This document shows positions 52,119 through 61,402 of a DNA stretch of 64,000 bases, piece after piece. Each line of letters opens with the position of its first letter. The stretch's first letter is position 1. The position numbers and the translations under genes were made by a program. The stretch is from positions 186,001 to 250,000 of the forward strand of contig CAMCIC010000002.1 in assembly GCA_945874895.1 (NCBI GenBank), in the 5' to 3' direction. The DNA comes from Akkermansia muciniphila (lineage in GTDB: Bacteria; Verrucomicrobiota; Verrucomicrobiia; Verrucomicrobiales; Akkermansiaceae). The notes under the pieces were generated by a model. The model was not told the DNA's origin and did not search any database. It saw nothing but the letters and a program-made list of their open reading frames with translations.

Positions 52119-53065
52119 GCGCAATCCAGTTTGCCAACCTTGTGATACGATCTCAAGTTCTCCCAGCCTTCCGTGCCAAAGTAGCGCTTCACCGTTTGGT
52201 CTGGAGCATCAAGAAGATCTGTAACGATCAACACATCGAGTGCATCGCTAAAATTGGCATCCACGTTGAAATCCAAGACCCGCGCGTTGAGTTTGAGATA
52301 ATGTTTCAGCAATACGGGGATGCCCTTGCCTTCCATTTCCATCAAAGAAGCGTTCACAGCCTCGATGCTCGCACACTTGCTGGACCAATCTGTGTGACGT
52401 TCTACGACGTCGTCGATGCCATCGAGCACCGAACAAAAAGGCGAGCGGGCTTTCACCTTGCCCGTCCATTGATCATGCATGCGGTCCTGCTTCAAATACT
52501 GCACCATCAGACTGCGGCTAAGGTGAGAATAGTCGTTGCTGATGCTCACTGGGCCGAAGAGCAAGCGGTGTTGAGGGTTGCGGCTCACGAACGTGCCGAT
52601 GCCTTTCCACAAGAGCGACAACACAAAAGGATGTCCTTGGTATTCAGGAACCACGAAAGAACGACCTAACTCGATGCCATCTTGCAACTCGTCCAGCAAA
52701 TCGGGAGCAAAACCAAACAACGTGCTGGTGTAGATGCCAGAATCACCCGCCACGGCACGAATGGTCCCTACCACGCCAATTCGATAACCTCCCACGATTT
52801 TACCCGCGTCTTCATCCCACAAAAAAAGCTGCAGATAATGATGATCGAAATCATCAAAGTCCATTTCCTTGCCAGTCCCCTCTCCCACTTCACGAAAAGT
52901 TCGCTCGCGCTGGATCGCAATTTCCCGCATTACCAAAGGAATATCAGATGAAGCACAAAGATACGTGCACAAGGAGTGGTGCCGGTTCAGCAAGCAAGAA
53001 TCCGGCAAGCCCGACAATTCTTTCCCCAAGGCCTCCACTGATGATGAGCTAGCAATAGTTTCCAT
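52115..53065 (-). CDS. GNAT-fold N-acyltransferase, OlsB/hemolysin-like
   Basis: A 316-residue protein of the OlsB/hemolysin-like family of acyl-ACP-dependent N-acyltransferases. The GNAT core is seen in YLQLFLWDEDAGKIVGGYRIG (strands 2-3), ELGRSFVVPEYQG and LLWKGIGTFVSRNPQHRLLFGPVSIS, and the tail has RFIP-like NFSDALDVLIVTDL with a family arrangement that ends in RYFGTEGW. OlsB makes lyso-ornithine lipid by attaching a hydroxyacyl chain to the amine of ornithine. In OlsF the GNAT and acyltransferase parts are fused; here they are separate genes overlapping by 4 bases. A strong inverted repeat lies 45 bases upstream. Confidence 0.78.
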   Translation of the reverse strand: METIASSSSVEALGKELSGLPDSCLLNRHHSLCTYLCASSDIPLVMREIAIQRERTFREVGEGTGKEMDFDDFDHHYLQLFLWDEDAGKIVGGYRIGVVGTIRAVAGDSGIYTSTLFGFAPDLLDELQDGIELGRSFVVPEYQGHPFVLSLLWKGIGTFVSRNPQHRLLFGPVSISNDYSHLSRSLMVQYLKQDRMHDQWTGKVKARSPFCSVLDGIDDVVERHTDWSSKCASIEAVNASLMEMEGKGIPVLLKHYLKLNARVLDFNVDANFSDALDVLIVTDLLDAPDQTVKRYFGTEGWENLRSYHKVGKLDCA

Positions 53066-53109
53066 AACGAAAAGAGCACGAATTTTGTTCTGCTCACCTC
53101 GTTGATTAA

Positions 53110-53153
53110 CGATTCCGTCACAGGAGAGGAATATTTCTCATGTGACAGAATCG
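53110..53153. promoter_or_regulatory. Strong inverted repeat upstream of aminolipid genes
   Basis: CGATTCCGTCACA (53110-53122) and TGTGACAGAATCG (53141-53153) pair at 12 of 13 positions around an 18-base spacer that itself has short GAGA/TCTC pairing. It lies 45 bases upstream of the OlsB-like start. A two-fold operator or a stable hairpin in the 5' leader are both possible. No T run flanks it. Confidence 0.55.
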
Positions 53154-53262
53154 TGAGATAAGCGTCTCCATCGTAGATTCAAGGCGCAATGGATCATTCA
53201 CTCAAGAAAATGTATCTACAATTCATATACTGATATGATTTTCTCTTGACGCATCGCGGCAG

Positions 53263-53571
53263 ATGGATGCGTGGGAACTATTGCTTGAAAGCAACACTCA
53301 TTCCGATGTCGGACATTACCGAATCAGCCACAATCCATTGACGATCTCTGATCCATGGATCCTCTACGAAGGAAAGTCCATCAATTACCTGTTACCCTCC
53401 GCCTCAGGAAGCGGAATGATCACAATCTATGCTGAAGTCAAGAATACGGACGGACTCATAACATCGGACAGATTTACCGACACGATCCTCTTCGATACCA
53501 GCACCGCCGCCAACGCTGACAATGACGGTAATGGCATCTCCGATGCCAACGAAATCACCCATCCCTCCTAA
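53263..53571 (+). CDS. Short orphan ORF, possible C-terminal fragment of a secreted protein
   Basis: A 102-codon frame with plausible protein composition: beta-type stretches (GHYRISHNPLTISDPWILY, MITIYAEVKNTDGLIT) and a terminal calcium-binding-like loop ANADNDGNGISDANE, as found at the ends of large secreted Verrucomicrobia proteins. There is no signal peptide, and the frame upstream of ATG 53263 runs only 8 more codons before a stop. DNA here is AT-richer than neighbours. It is most likely the remnant of a larger secreted protein; a real small gene is less likely. Confidence 0.35.
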   Translation: MDAWELLLESNTHSDVGHYRISHNPLTISDPWILYEGKSINYLLPSASGSGMITIYAEVKNTDGLITSDRFTDTILFDTSTAANADNDGNGISDANEITHPS

Positions 53572-53679
53572 AACCCGCCGGCAATAACGGGATGCCGAAT
53601 CCGTGCAGCAGTCGGATTGTCAAAGTGAAAGCAGTTTGTTACAAGTGCGCGAAGGAACCTTTCGTTCCATGACTTTCCC

Positions 53680-54570
53680 ATGTCCCTATTTTCCCAAGCC
53701 CTAGCCAAACGAAAGCATCTTCTGACCCATGATACCAATGCCGTGCGGCTGATCGATGCGGCAGGTGACGGTTTGCCAGGGGTCTATCTGGAAACATTTG
53801 CAGATCGATGGTTGGTGTCCACTACGGGAGCGAACCTACCAGCAGAACTCGCTTCATGGCTTCGAGATCAAGACCGCGAGATCTATCACAAATGCCTGAG
53901 CCAACAGCAAAAGGAATCGCCGCGTCATTTTTATGGTGCAGAAAGAAAAGAGCCCTTTCTCGCACGGGAGAACGGTGTTTGCTTCGAAGTCTCATTTCAG
54001 AGCGGATACTCACAGGGCATTTTCCTTGATCAGCGCGACAATCGGCAAAGGGTTCGTTCGCGCGTCCAAAGGGGCGATACGATACTCAATACTTTCGCCT
54101 ATACGGGCGTGTTTTCCGTGTTTGCCGCCTTAGCTGGTGCCCAGACCACCACGCTCGATCTATCTCAACCGTATCTCGACTGGGCCAAGCGGAACTTCTG
54201 CCACAATCAGCTTGATCCGGGGGGGCACTATTTCTGCAAAGGTGATACCTTCCACTGGCTGAGACGCTTTGAAAAACAACGCCGCACATTTCATGGTATC
54301 ATTCTCGATCCACCGACTTTTTCGCGGGATGAAAAAGGCAAAGTCTTTCGCGTGGAAAACGACTATGGTGAACTCGCAGCACTGGCATCACGATGTCTCG
54401 CACCCGGTGGCTGGCTGCTGTGTTCGACGAACTGCCACAAACTGCACCCGAGGGATTTTGAGCGCCAACTGCGTCAGAATCTGCCCGCCCATTGCCAATT
54501 CTCACACACGGCTATGCCCGCTGATTTCACCGATGCTCCGTATCTGAAATCGGTATGGGTCGAATTCTAA
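53680..54570 (+). CDS. RlmI/RlmK-like rRNA m5C methyltransferase, short form
   Basis: A 296-residue SAM-dependent methyltransferase. FQSGYSQGIFLDQRDNRQRV near residue 108 and ILNTFAYTGVFSVFAALAGA near 135 are diagnostic of the RlmI group; ILDPPTFSRDEKG near 210 holds the NPP-type catalytic motif, and LLCSTNCHKLHPRDF follows. The usual N-terminal PUA domain of RlmI (about 100 residues) is reduced to a short lead-in, so RNA binding must differ. Target probably 23S rRNA; the base is uncertain. It converges on the DCC gene. Confidence 0.85.
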   Translation: MSLFSQALAKRKHLLTHDTNAVRLIDAAGDGLPGVYLETFADRWLVSTTGANLPAELASWLRDQDREIYHKCLSQQQKESPRHFYGAERKEPFLARENGVCFEVSFQSGYSQGIFLDQRDNRQRVRSRVQRGDTILNTFAYTGVFSVFAALAGAQTTTLDLSQPYLDWAKRNFCHNQLDPGGHYFCKGDTFHWLRRFEKQRRTFHGIILDPPTFSRDEKGKVFRVENDYGELAALASRCLAPGGWLLCSTNCHKLHPRDFERQLRQNLPAHCQFSHTAMPADFTDAPYLKSVWVEF

Positions 54571-54606
54571 CAACTGCTTGCGAAAACTCGAGTCGGTGGC
54601 ATTCAC

Positions 54607-55065
54607 TTACGGTCGGCTCACGCAGAAATCGCCCTCGCACTTCATGGGATCCATCCGGTGCAATTCTTCTCTGACTTTCCGATCTTTGCTACGGAAAAAC
54701 AACTTACTCAGTGCATGGCGATTTGCGGCCAGCACCCGACACGCATGAATCGCGATTGGTAGCAATCGCGGACCCGCCAACCGCAACGCGGCGTCCTGAT
54801 GATTGGCGCAACTGTAGAGACACCACACCCAGGCTTCCGCGCCACGATAAATTTCCTGCTCGCTGGTCCGCACCACCATTTCACGGGCCGGATCCAAGGT
54901 CCCCAAACCAGGAAAAACCTTTTCTGCATGAGGCGCTTGATAGGGAATGAATGCGATCGGAAAAGCCCTAGGCTGGCGGTTGATCCACTCGTGAAAGCTG
55001 CAGCACATGCCGCAGCGTCCATCGTAATACACCTCGATTCCTTCGATTGTTTTCGGTAATTTCAT
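54607..55065 (-). CDS. DCC family protein (DUF393)
   Basis: A 152-residue protein from ATG 55065. The DCC signature is in VYYDGRCGMCCSFHEWINR near residue 15, where Asp and the CxxC of a thioredoxin-like fold sit. The family is called thiol-disulfide oxidoreductase, but activity is not well established. Cys residues also occur at EGDFCVSRP near the end. A perfect 9-base inverted repeat lies 17 bases upstream of the start. Confidence 0.85.
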   Translation of the reverse strand: MKLPKTIEGIEVYYDGRCGMCCSFHEWINRQPRAFPIAFIPYQAPHAEKVFPGLGTLDPAREMVVRTSEQEIYRGAEAWVWCLYSCANHQDAALRLAGPRLLPIAIHACRVLAANRHALSKLFFRSKDRKVREELHRMDPMKCEGDFCVSRP

Positions 55066-55082
55066 CACTTTTATCCTTTCGG

Positions 55083-55106
55083 TATTTTCAGTATTATCTG
55101 AAAATA
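55083..55106. promoter_or_regulatory. Perfect inverted repeat at DCC gene leader
   Basis: TATTTTCAG (55083-55091) and its exact complement CTGAAAATA (55098-55106) flank TATTAT. It begins 17 bases upstream of the DCC start (minus strand), in a very AT-rich leader where a repressor dimer or a -10 region could lie. Confidence 0.5.
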
Positions 55107-55291
55107 CAGAAAAAGCAAGAAAAAATTTCCACGAGAGTAGCTGATTCAAACACAGTGGAAGGAGCGGTCATTCACAGACTCACCGCCCTAGCGATTCAGT
55201 TTGCGAACCCAATCAACATGACGATCGCTGACAGTGGTGGCTTTGGAGTCATGGAAATCGCCCGGGGAGAACTGAAATCAACCCACGAAGT

Positions 55292-56815
55292 TTACTCCCA
55301 TTCGATGCTCGCGGGTGGCTTGGTGGAGATATCGTACAAAACGCGGTTGATGCCTTTGACTTCATTCAAGATCCGGTGGCTGGCTTTGCGAAGCAGGCTG
55401 TAGGGGAGATCGACCCAGTCGGCGGTCATCGCGTCCTCGCTCACCACGGCGCGGAGGTTAGTTGCCCATTCGTAGGACCGCTCGTCCCCTTTTACACCTA
55501 CTGTTTTGACAGGGATCAATCCGGCATACGCCTGCCAAACGCGGTCATACCAGCCGTCTTCTTTCAGTTGATGGATGAAAATCGCATCGCACTCACGAAT
55601 GATGCGCAGGCGCTCGGGAGTGACTTCACCTGGACAGCGTACAGCCAAGCCCGGGCCTGGGAACGGATGACGCTGCAAAATGTCCTCAGCGATGCCTAGC
55701 GATTTTCCGAGTTCACGCACTTCGTCTTTGAAAAGCTCGGCCAGCGGTTCCAGCACTTTGCCTTGCGCCTGCAGTTCGAGAATGCGGTCTACGCGGTTGT
55801 GGTGCGTTTTGATTTTGGAAGCCTTTGATTTGGCATTCGAGGCACTCTCGATCACATCGGGATAGAGTGTTCCTTGTGCAAGCATTTCGGCATCCCCCAC
55901 AGTATCCCAGAATACATCGATAAAAAGGTTACCGATGATCTTGCGCTTTGCCTCTGGGTCATCCACGCCCGCGAGTTTGCCGAGAAAAAGTTCGGCACAA
56001 TCGACGGTCTCGATCTCCACGCCCATACGATGGAAGTTGTTGCGCACCTCGTCGCCTTCGTTGAGCCTCATCAAACCGTGGTCGACAAAAATCGCCCGCA
56101 CTTTTACGCCCGCCTCTTTGAGCAACACGGCGAGAACTGTGCTATCGACACCGCCGGACACACCACAGACGACCTGACGATCGCCCACCGCCTGGCGTAT
56201 GCCCTCGATCATCTCGCGTTTGAAATCCTCAATATGGAAAGGCTGCAGTTCTTTTGCCGTCAACAGGAAGTTGTGCAATATCCGCAAGCCCTCGTGACTG
56301 TGTGTAACTTCGGGATGGAACTGGATGCCATAAAAGCCTTCGCACCATTGCAGGGAAACTGGCGTGCCATGCTGGTTTACGGCGAGTACCTTGGTGCCTA
56401 CAGGTAAGACATCGACTGTATCGGAGTGGCTCATCCAGACCTGCGACGAAGCAGAAAGTCCTTCATACAATCCCTCCCGCGCTTGGGGTGTGAGGGCAGC
56501 AGGACCGTATTCACGGCGATTGCTGGCATACACGGTGCCGCCGAATTTGATATTCAGCAACTGCATGCCGTAGCAAACACCGAGCACGGGGCAACCAAAG
56601 GATTTCAGGCGCTCGAAATCGATGTCCGGAGCATCGGGTTCACTGGTGCTACGAGGCCCACCCGATAGAATGATGGCGCCGGGCTCCCCCACATCCGCCA
56701 AGTCCTCGGGTGCATACAGTTTCGCGTAGTAACCCAATTCCCGCACTTTCCGCACAATCAACTGCGTATACTGCGAACCAAAATCCAAAACTGCTACGTG
56801 GTGAAACTCTTTCAT
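55292..56815 (-). CDS. guaA: GMP synthase GuaA
   Basis: A 507-residue glutamine-hydrolysing enzyme that converts XMP to GMP. The glutaminase part has the nucleophile in PVLGVCYGMQLL and the His/Glu in FYGIQFHPEVTHS. The ATP pyrophosphatase part has the P-loop SGGVDST, and the dimer domain ends KPPASIEWE, a typical GuaA C-terminus. ATG 56815 was chosen over a frame start 27 bases upstream. guaB is 35 bases upstream, giving the full IMP to GMP route in one operon. Confidence 0.97.
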   Translation of the reverse strand: MKEFHHVAVLDFGSQYTQLIVRKVRELGYYAKLYAPEDLADVGEPGAIILSGGPRSTSEPDAPDIDFERLKSFGCPVLGVCYGMQLLNIKFGGTVYASNRREYGPAALTPQAREGLYEGLSASSQVWMSHSDTVDVLPVGTKVLAVNQHGTPVSLQWCEGFYGIQFHPEVTHSHEGLRILHNFLLTAKELQPFHIEDFKREMIEGIRQAVGDRQVVCGVSGGVDSTVLAVLLKEAGVKVRAIFVDHGLMRLNEGDEVRNNFHRMGVEIETVDCAELFLGKLAGVDDPEAKRKIIGNLFIDVFWDTVGDAEMLAQGTLYPDVIESASNAKSKASKIKTHHNRVDRILELQAQGKVLEPLAELFKDEVRELGKSLGIAEDILQRHPFPGPGLAVRCPGEVTPERLRIIRECDAIFIHQLKEDGWYDRVWQAYAGLIPVKTVGVKGDERSYEWATNLRAVVSEDAMTADWVDLPYSLLRKASHRILNEVKGINRVLYDISTKPPASIEWE

Positions 56816-56850
56816 ATCGCTTCTAACAAAAAAATCTAACAAGAAAACAA

Positions 56851-58305
56851 TCAGCTCATCGGCTGGTAATTCGTAGGCTCTTCCGTGAGAACTACATCGT
56901 GCACATGACTCTCGCGCAGACCACCGGTAGTGATGCGGACGAACTGCGCGTTCGTTTGCAGTTCGTTCAAATTCGCAGCCCCTACGTATCCCATGCCAGA
57001 GCGCAGACCGCCCATCAACTGAAACACCACATCCGATAGCGGACCTTTGTAGGGCACGCGGGCTTCCACACCCTCTGCCACCAGTTTTCCGGAACTATTC
57101 TGACCATAGCGATCGCCTGAACCTTTGCGCATGGCCCCTAGCGACCCCATGCCACGATAGGTTTTGAAACGTCGACCCTGCGAATGAACCGTTTGACCAG
57201 GGCTTTCGCGCGTGCCCGCGAGCAAGGAACCGAGCATCACTAGGTCCGCACCGGCCGCCAGAGCTTTGACGATATCGCCGGAATAGCGAATGCCACCATC
57301 GGCGATGACTTTTACACCATGTTCGTGGCAGTAATCCGCCACATTTCGAATCGCAGTGAACTGGGGCATGCCAACGCCGGAAATCACCCGCGTGGTACAG
57401 ATCGAACCAGGGCCCACCCCCACCTTGATGGCAGCGGCTCCGGCGGAAACCAAGTCGCGCGCGCCAGCCTCCGTCACCACGTTACCTGCAATCACCGGAC
57501 GGTCGGAAATCTCGCGCAATTTTGCAATCACTTCCATGACACGCGTGGTATGACCCGTAGCGGCATCGATGAAGAGAGCATCCGCGCCTGCCTCGATCAC
57601 CGCTTGTGCGCGCTCAATAAACTCTGGTCCCACACCCACCGCCGCACCGCAGCGGAGCTGACCATTCGGATCCTTCGCGGCATTCGTAAATGTGATGCGT
57701 TTTTCAATATCGGATCCTGTAATCAAACCGACCAAACGATTTTCCGCATCAACCAAGGGCAGTTTCTCGATCCGATTTTGATACAAAATGCGGCGCGCCT
57801 CCTCGAGTTCCGTCGTCGGTGCCGCAGTGATGAGGTGATCACGTGGCGTCATCACATCTGCCACAGTGACATCCGTGCGATCGAGATAACGCACATCGCG
57901 CCCCGTGACCATGCCGACGAGGTGACCTTGCTCGTCGACTACGGGAAAACCAGAAAAACCTTGTTCGTCCATCACCCGCCGCACTTCATCCAAAGATTGC
58001 TCCTTGCGGAATGTGAAGGGCTTCAATATCACTGCGTTTTCCGAACGCTTGACCCGTGATACCATCGCCGCTTCTTCTTCGATCGTGCAGGCTCTGTGAA
58101 TCACGCCCATGCCGCCCTCGCGCGCCAAGGCGATCGCCAGTTCCGATTCCGAAACTGTATCCATCGCCGCCGAGACCACGGGAATATTGAGCCCGATCTG
58201 CGCGGTCAGCATGGTGCCGAGATTCGCGTCCGCAGGCAAAATTGCACTACGTGCCGGCACCAACAAGACGTCATCAAACGAGAAAGCCAAGGGGAAGTCT
58301 GCCAT
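56851..58305 (-). CDS. guaB: IMP dehydrogenase GuaB
   Basis: A 484-residue enzyme that oxidises IMP to XMP with NAD. The TIM barrel begins [13 protein letters not shown], tandem CBS domains lie at about 95-205, [11 protein letters not shown] carries the catalytic Cys, and [20 protein letters not shown] contains the mobile flap region. All key residues are present. It is the first gene of the guaB-guaA operon. The 195-base region upstream shows no gene. Confidence 0.97.
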   Translation of the reverse strand: MADFPLAFSFDDVLLVPARSAILPADANLGTMLTAQIGLNIPVVSAAMDTVSESELAIALAREGGMGVIHRACTIEEEAAMVSRVKRSENAVILKPFTFRKEQSLDEVRRVMDEQGFSGFPVVDEQGHLVGMVTGRDVRYLDRTDVTVADVMTPRDHLITAAPTTELEEARRILYQNRIEKLPLVDAENRLVGLITGSDIEKRITFTNAAKDPNGQLRCGAAVGVGPEFIERAQAVIEAGADALFIDAATGHTTRVMEVIAKLREISDRPVIAGNVVTEAGARDLVSAGAAAIKVGVGPGSICTTRVISGVGMPQFTAIRNVADYCHEHGVKVIADGGIRYSGDIVKALAAGADLVMLGSLLAGTRESPGQTVHSQGRRFKTYRGMGSLGAMRKGSGDRYGQNSSGKLVAEGVEARVPYKGPLSDVVFQLMGGLRSGMGYVGAANLNELQTNAQFVRITTGGLRESHVHDVVLTEEPTNYQPMS

Positions 58306-58500
58306 GAGCGATGCAATCGAAAATTATCCAAGCTGACAAGTGAAAAGAGCGGGCGAGCAAAAAAAGTGAGAGTGCCCCCCAAGGAATCTCCGCAATGAGT
58401 TTTCACCATACAAAAATCCTTTGCACCCCAGAAGAAAGATGGGGGACTCGCACCTTGGATAGCGGAAGAATCACGATGGTGCTCAAGGGGAAAACCGATC

Positions 58501-59319
58501 TCAGGCGACGACTATGCTGCACTTTTTGCTCCGGAGGCCGGCTGTTTTCATCAGGGCATCGGGCATGTGGACGAGGGATTCGATGATATGATCAGGTTGG
58601 TAGGCATAGCGTTTCACTTCCTCGATCTTTGTATGACCACTGAGCACGAGACAGGTGATAAAGCCCATTTCCACACCACCGAGGATATCAGTATACATCG
58701 TATCCCCCACCATGACGGTATGCTCCGATCGCACGCCGAGTTGACGCTGTGCCATGCGCATCATGACGCCGCTCGGTTTTCCTACAGAAAAAGCCTTCAC
58801 GCCCGTGGCTTTTTCGATCATCGCTACGATGGCCCCGCAACCCGGGCGCGTGCCCTGGTCTGTTGGGCAGGTAGCATCCAAATTCGTCGCCACCAAACGG
58901 GCTCCTTTTTCGACAAGCCTCACGGCTTTTTCTACCATTTCAAAATTCATCGTGCGGCCCTCACCGATCACCACATAGTCGGCATCATCATCCACCACCG
59001 CGATGTCATTGTGATGCAAAGCAGAGGTAAGACCGTTTTCGCCGATCACATATGCCGTTACGCGTTTGCGCTGCTGAGCCAAGAAGCGCGCGGTCGCCAT
59101 CGCGCAGGTGAATACATCATCACTTTCCGCAGCGATTCCCATGCGCTGCAATTTCATCGCAATGTCGCGACGAGCACGCTGCGAATTGTTCGTGAGAAAC
59201 AAAAACGGCACCTGATTTTTTTTCAACAAATCGATAAAACGATCAGCGCCGGGGATCATCTGATTCCCACGATACACCACACCATCCATGTCTAACAAAA
59301 ACCCCATCTGACTTTTCAT
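58501..59319 (-). CDS. NagD-like HAD-IIA phosphatase
   Basis: A 272-residue sugar-phosphate or nucleotide phosphatase of the HAD IIA subfamily. Motif I is LLDMDGVVYRGN, motif II FLTNNSQRARRD, Lys in VGKPSGVMM, and motif IV VMVGDTMYTDI. The C2-type cap lies between. The NagD group hydrolyses UMP, GMP and glycolytic phosphates with broad specificity; here the nearby guaBA genes hint at nucleotides but do not prove it. The first residues follow a leader with a TAGCGTCC motif on the other strand. Confidence 0.9.
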   Translation of the reverse strand: MKSQMGFLLDMDGVVYRGNQMIPGADRFIDLLKKNQVPFLFLTNNSQRARRDIAMKLQRMGIAAESDDVFTCAMATARFLAQQRKRVTAYVIGENGLTSALHHNDIAVVDDDADYVVIGEGRTMNFEMVEKAVRLVEKGARLVATNLDATCPTDQGTRPGCGAIVAMIEKATGVKAFSVGKPSGVMMRMAQRQLGVRSEHTVMVGDTMYTDILGGVEMGFITCLVLSGHTKIEEVKRYAYQPDHIIESLVHMPDALMKTAGLRSKKCSIVVA

Positions 59320-59396
59320 ATTTCCGTTCTAGCGTCCGGCGTGCCAAGATGAGTGAATTCCCAAAAAAACGCCTATTTTCCTCGCATCGATGGCAT

Positions 59397-59846
59397 TCAC
59401 AAGATGGTCGTGATGACTCGGGTAGAGCCTTCGATCAAGTCTCGCCGAGCTTTTCCTAACAACTTTTGAAACAGAGGACTGGAAGGAGTCAATACGGTGA
59501 CCTCACGACCATCATGAATGATTTCCAGTCCACCAGCGCTGGGGGCTAAGAGATACCACACGCTATCAGCAGTTCCCACCAAGGAGCCCATGACGATCTT
59601 TTCCGATTTTTCGATCGACATGACATCGAATGCCTCGAACAAACGCAACGCATCCGCCAACTCTTCCACCTGCTTCGCTTGCCCTGATGCCAGGTATGAG
59701 GCCTCTAGATTGCGAGTATCGTATTTGCTCTCTGCCTTGCTTCCGGCATCGGTGGCCGCGGCATGTGCTTCCTGGGCAGCTTGTTTCAAACGCAGCAATT
59801 GCGCGCGCAACTCTTCTCGTATCGCATCGAACAAAAGTGCTTTCAT
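59397..59846 (-). CDS. GreA/GreB-related small protein
   Basis: A 149-residue protein whose first 80 residues are an alpha hairpin (AHAAATDAGSKAESKYDTRNLEAS, ASGQAKQVEELADALRLFEAF) and whose end is a GreA-C-like FKBP-type domain (MGSLVGTADSVWYLLAPSAGG, VTVLTPSSPLFQKLLG). It resembles the small GreA/GreB-related proteins found in some Proteobacteria. The acidic tip that cleaves backtracked RNA is not evident, so it may bind RNA polymerase without that activity. It lies 6 bases after the DUF5069 gene. Confidence 0.65.
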   Translation of the reverse strand: MKALLFDAIREELRAQLLRLKQAAQEAHAAATDAGSKAESKYDTRNLEASYLASGQAKQVEELADALRLFEAFDVMSIEKSEKIVMGSLVGTADSVWYLLAPSAGGLEIIHDGREVTVLTPSSPLFQKLLGKARRDLIEGSTRVITTIL

Positions 59847-59852
59847 GACCCA

Positions 59853-60278
59853 TCACTCGCGACCTTCCTCGGCATCGAACAGTGCGAAAAATGTTTGAAT
59901 ATCATCGCGATGAGCCAAATCGGCATCGGCTTTTTGCTGCGTCAGCCCGGGCGTTGCGGCATCATTCCAACCGCGCTTTTGCATGAAGGCATTCCAGACC
60001 TCGATCCGTTCGTCATCGGGACGCTGCCCCTGCGCGAAACACCAATCGAGGATTTCTTCATCGCTACCGCCTTGCAAGGTTCGCAAGCGCAGGGACTCAA
60101 AGTCCACGCCGAGGAAGCGGCAAACGCGATCATCAAAAGTCTTTTTCCCGGGAATGATGCCCACGTGATAACCTGCAGGTAGCAGACCTTGGGCATCGAG
60201 GCGGATTTTATCGAGAATGCGGCCGAATACAAAAATCCCGCCGACCGTGGCGGATGCGGAACGAAGGGGAAAGGACAT
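59853..60278 (-). CDS. DUF5069 family protein
   Basis: A 141-residue protein with the DUF5069 pattern: LRSASATVGGIFVFGRILDKIRLDAQGLLP, then FDDRVCRFLGVDFESL, GGSDEEILDWCFAQG and VWNAFMQKRGWNDA. The family is common in Verrucomicrobia and Planctomycetes and has no known function. The first half is helical and the second holds conserved Trp residues. It is cotranscribed with the GreA-like gene, which is the only functional hint. Confidence 0.85.
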   Translation of the reverse strand: MSFPLRSASATVGGIFVFGRILDKIRLDAQGLLPAGYHVGIIPGKKTFDDRVCRFLGVDFESLRLRTLQGGSDEEILDWCFAQGQRPDDERIEVWNAFMQKRGWNDAATPGLTQQKADADLAHRDDIQTFFALFDAEEGRE

Positions 60279-60400
60279 GCCCCAAGATGAAACGGTTGCG
60301 GACGGGCATCAAGCGCCGAATTTCAGGCACGAAAGTCGGCGACGAACAACATCGATGAAAAATTCGATTTTGATGGATCAACGAAAGAAAAATTCATAAC

Positions 60401-61351
60401 ATGGCAACTATGTCAGTTCAGAAGGAAATGATGGGTCAACACTCTCCTCACAAATCCTTCAAAAAGATGATGTATGAGCGACTTGTGAGATCGGAGCGAT
60501 ACACCGTTTATCAAGAAGCCTTTCGCACTGCCACCGGATTGCCGCTGTCTTTGGTGGAGTCCGATACGGAAACATGCTGTCCCAATGATCAGAGCATCAA
60601 TCGCAGCCCCTTCTGTGAAAAGATCAACCTTTGCAAGAAGGCCTGCTCCGCCTGCATCGATGTCAACAAACGTCTGATGCAAGAAGCTGAGCTTTCCAGT
60701 CCTGCGACGTGTCATTGTTTCGCAGGTCTTTGCACGAGTGCTGTGCCCATCAGGCTCGGAAGCACCACCATCGCTTACTTGAGAACCGGGCAGGTGTTTA
60801 CTCGATCGCCGGATGAAAAAAATTTCCGTGATGTGCTCGCTGTTGTGGGGGAAAAAACGATTTCAAAAGAAGATGTCCCACTGTTGCACGACGCCTTTAT
60901 CCAGACTCACTTGGTGGAGCCACAACGCTACCAGAGTATGATTGCCTTGCTGGCCAGTTTCGGCGAACAGCTGTGCAATGACTCTGAGCAACTTGCCTTC
61001 ATCGATGAGGGATCCGAACCTGCGGCCGTTGTCCGGGTCAAAAAATATATCGACGAGAATCTCGACCGGACATTGCCTCTGTGTGAGATCGCAAAAATCG
61101 CTGGTCTATCCGAATCACATTTCTGCCGCCTATTTAAGGAAACGACTGCACTGACGCTCACCGAATACATCAACCGTTGTCGCATCGATTGGGCCAGGCG
61201 AGAGTTGCTCGACGCGAGCGCGCGCATCTCGGAAATTGCCTTCCAAATCGGTTACCAATCACTCTCACAGTTCAATCGCTCTTTCCTCCGCATCACGGGC
61301 ATGTCTCCCACCATCTATCGCCGCAATCAACTGAGCCGCGTGGCCTCGTGA
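60401..61351 (+). CDS. PocR-domain AraC family regulator
   Basis: A 316-residue transcription regulator. Residues about 28-175 form a PocR sensory domain, rich in Cys (ETCCPNDQ, CEKINLCKKACSACI, CHCFAGLC), which in the founding protein senses a small hydrocarbon and can hold a metal. The C-terminal ~100 residues form an AraC double helix-turn-helix: IAKIAGLSESHFCRLFKETT and ISEIAFQIGYQSLSQFNRSF. It probably activates genes for a carbon source. The SDR gene 51 bases downstream is the nearest candidate target. Ligand unknown. Confidence 0.9.
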   Translation: MATMSVQKEMMGQHSPHKSFKKMMYERLVRSERYTVYQEAFRTATGLPLSLVESDTETCCPNDQSINRSPFCEKINLCKKACSACIDVNKRLMQEAELSSPATCHCFAGLCTSAVPIRLGSTTIAYLRTGQVFTRSPDEKNFRDVLAVVGEKTISKEDVPLLHDAFIQTHLVEPQRYQSMIALLASFGEQLCNDSEQLAFIDEGSEPAAVVRVKKYIDENLDRTLPLCEIAKIAGLSESHFCRLFKETTALTLTEYINRCRIDWARRELLDASARISEIAFQIGYQSLSQFNRSFLRITGMSPTIYRRNQLSRVAS

Positions 61352-61402
61352 GGAAATTCAACGGATCAGTTGACGCAGGGACTTATTGAGCGATGGTGAA
61401 AC

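Noticed and set aside
55066-55291. Plus-strand frame between the DCC gene and guaA
   Set aside because: Overlaps the guaA 3' end, has no start context and no recognisable domain.
57319-58059. 246-codon plus-strand frame opposite guaB
   Set aside because: His/Arg-rich shadow of a complete guaB.
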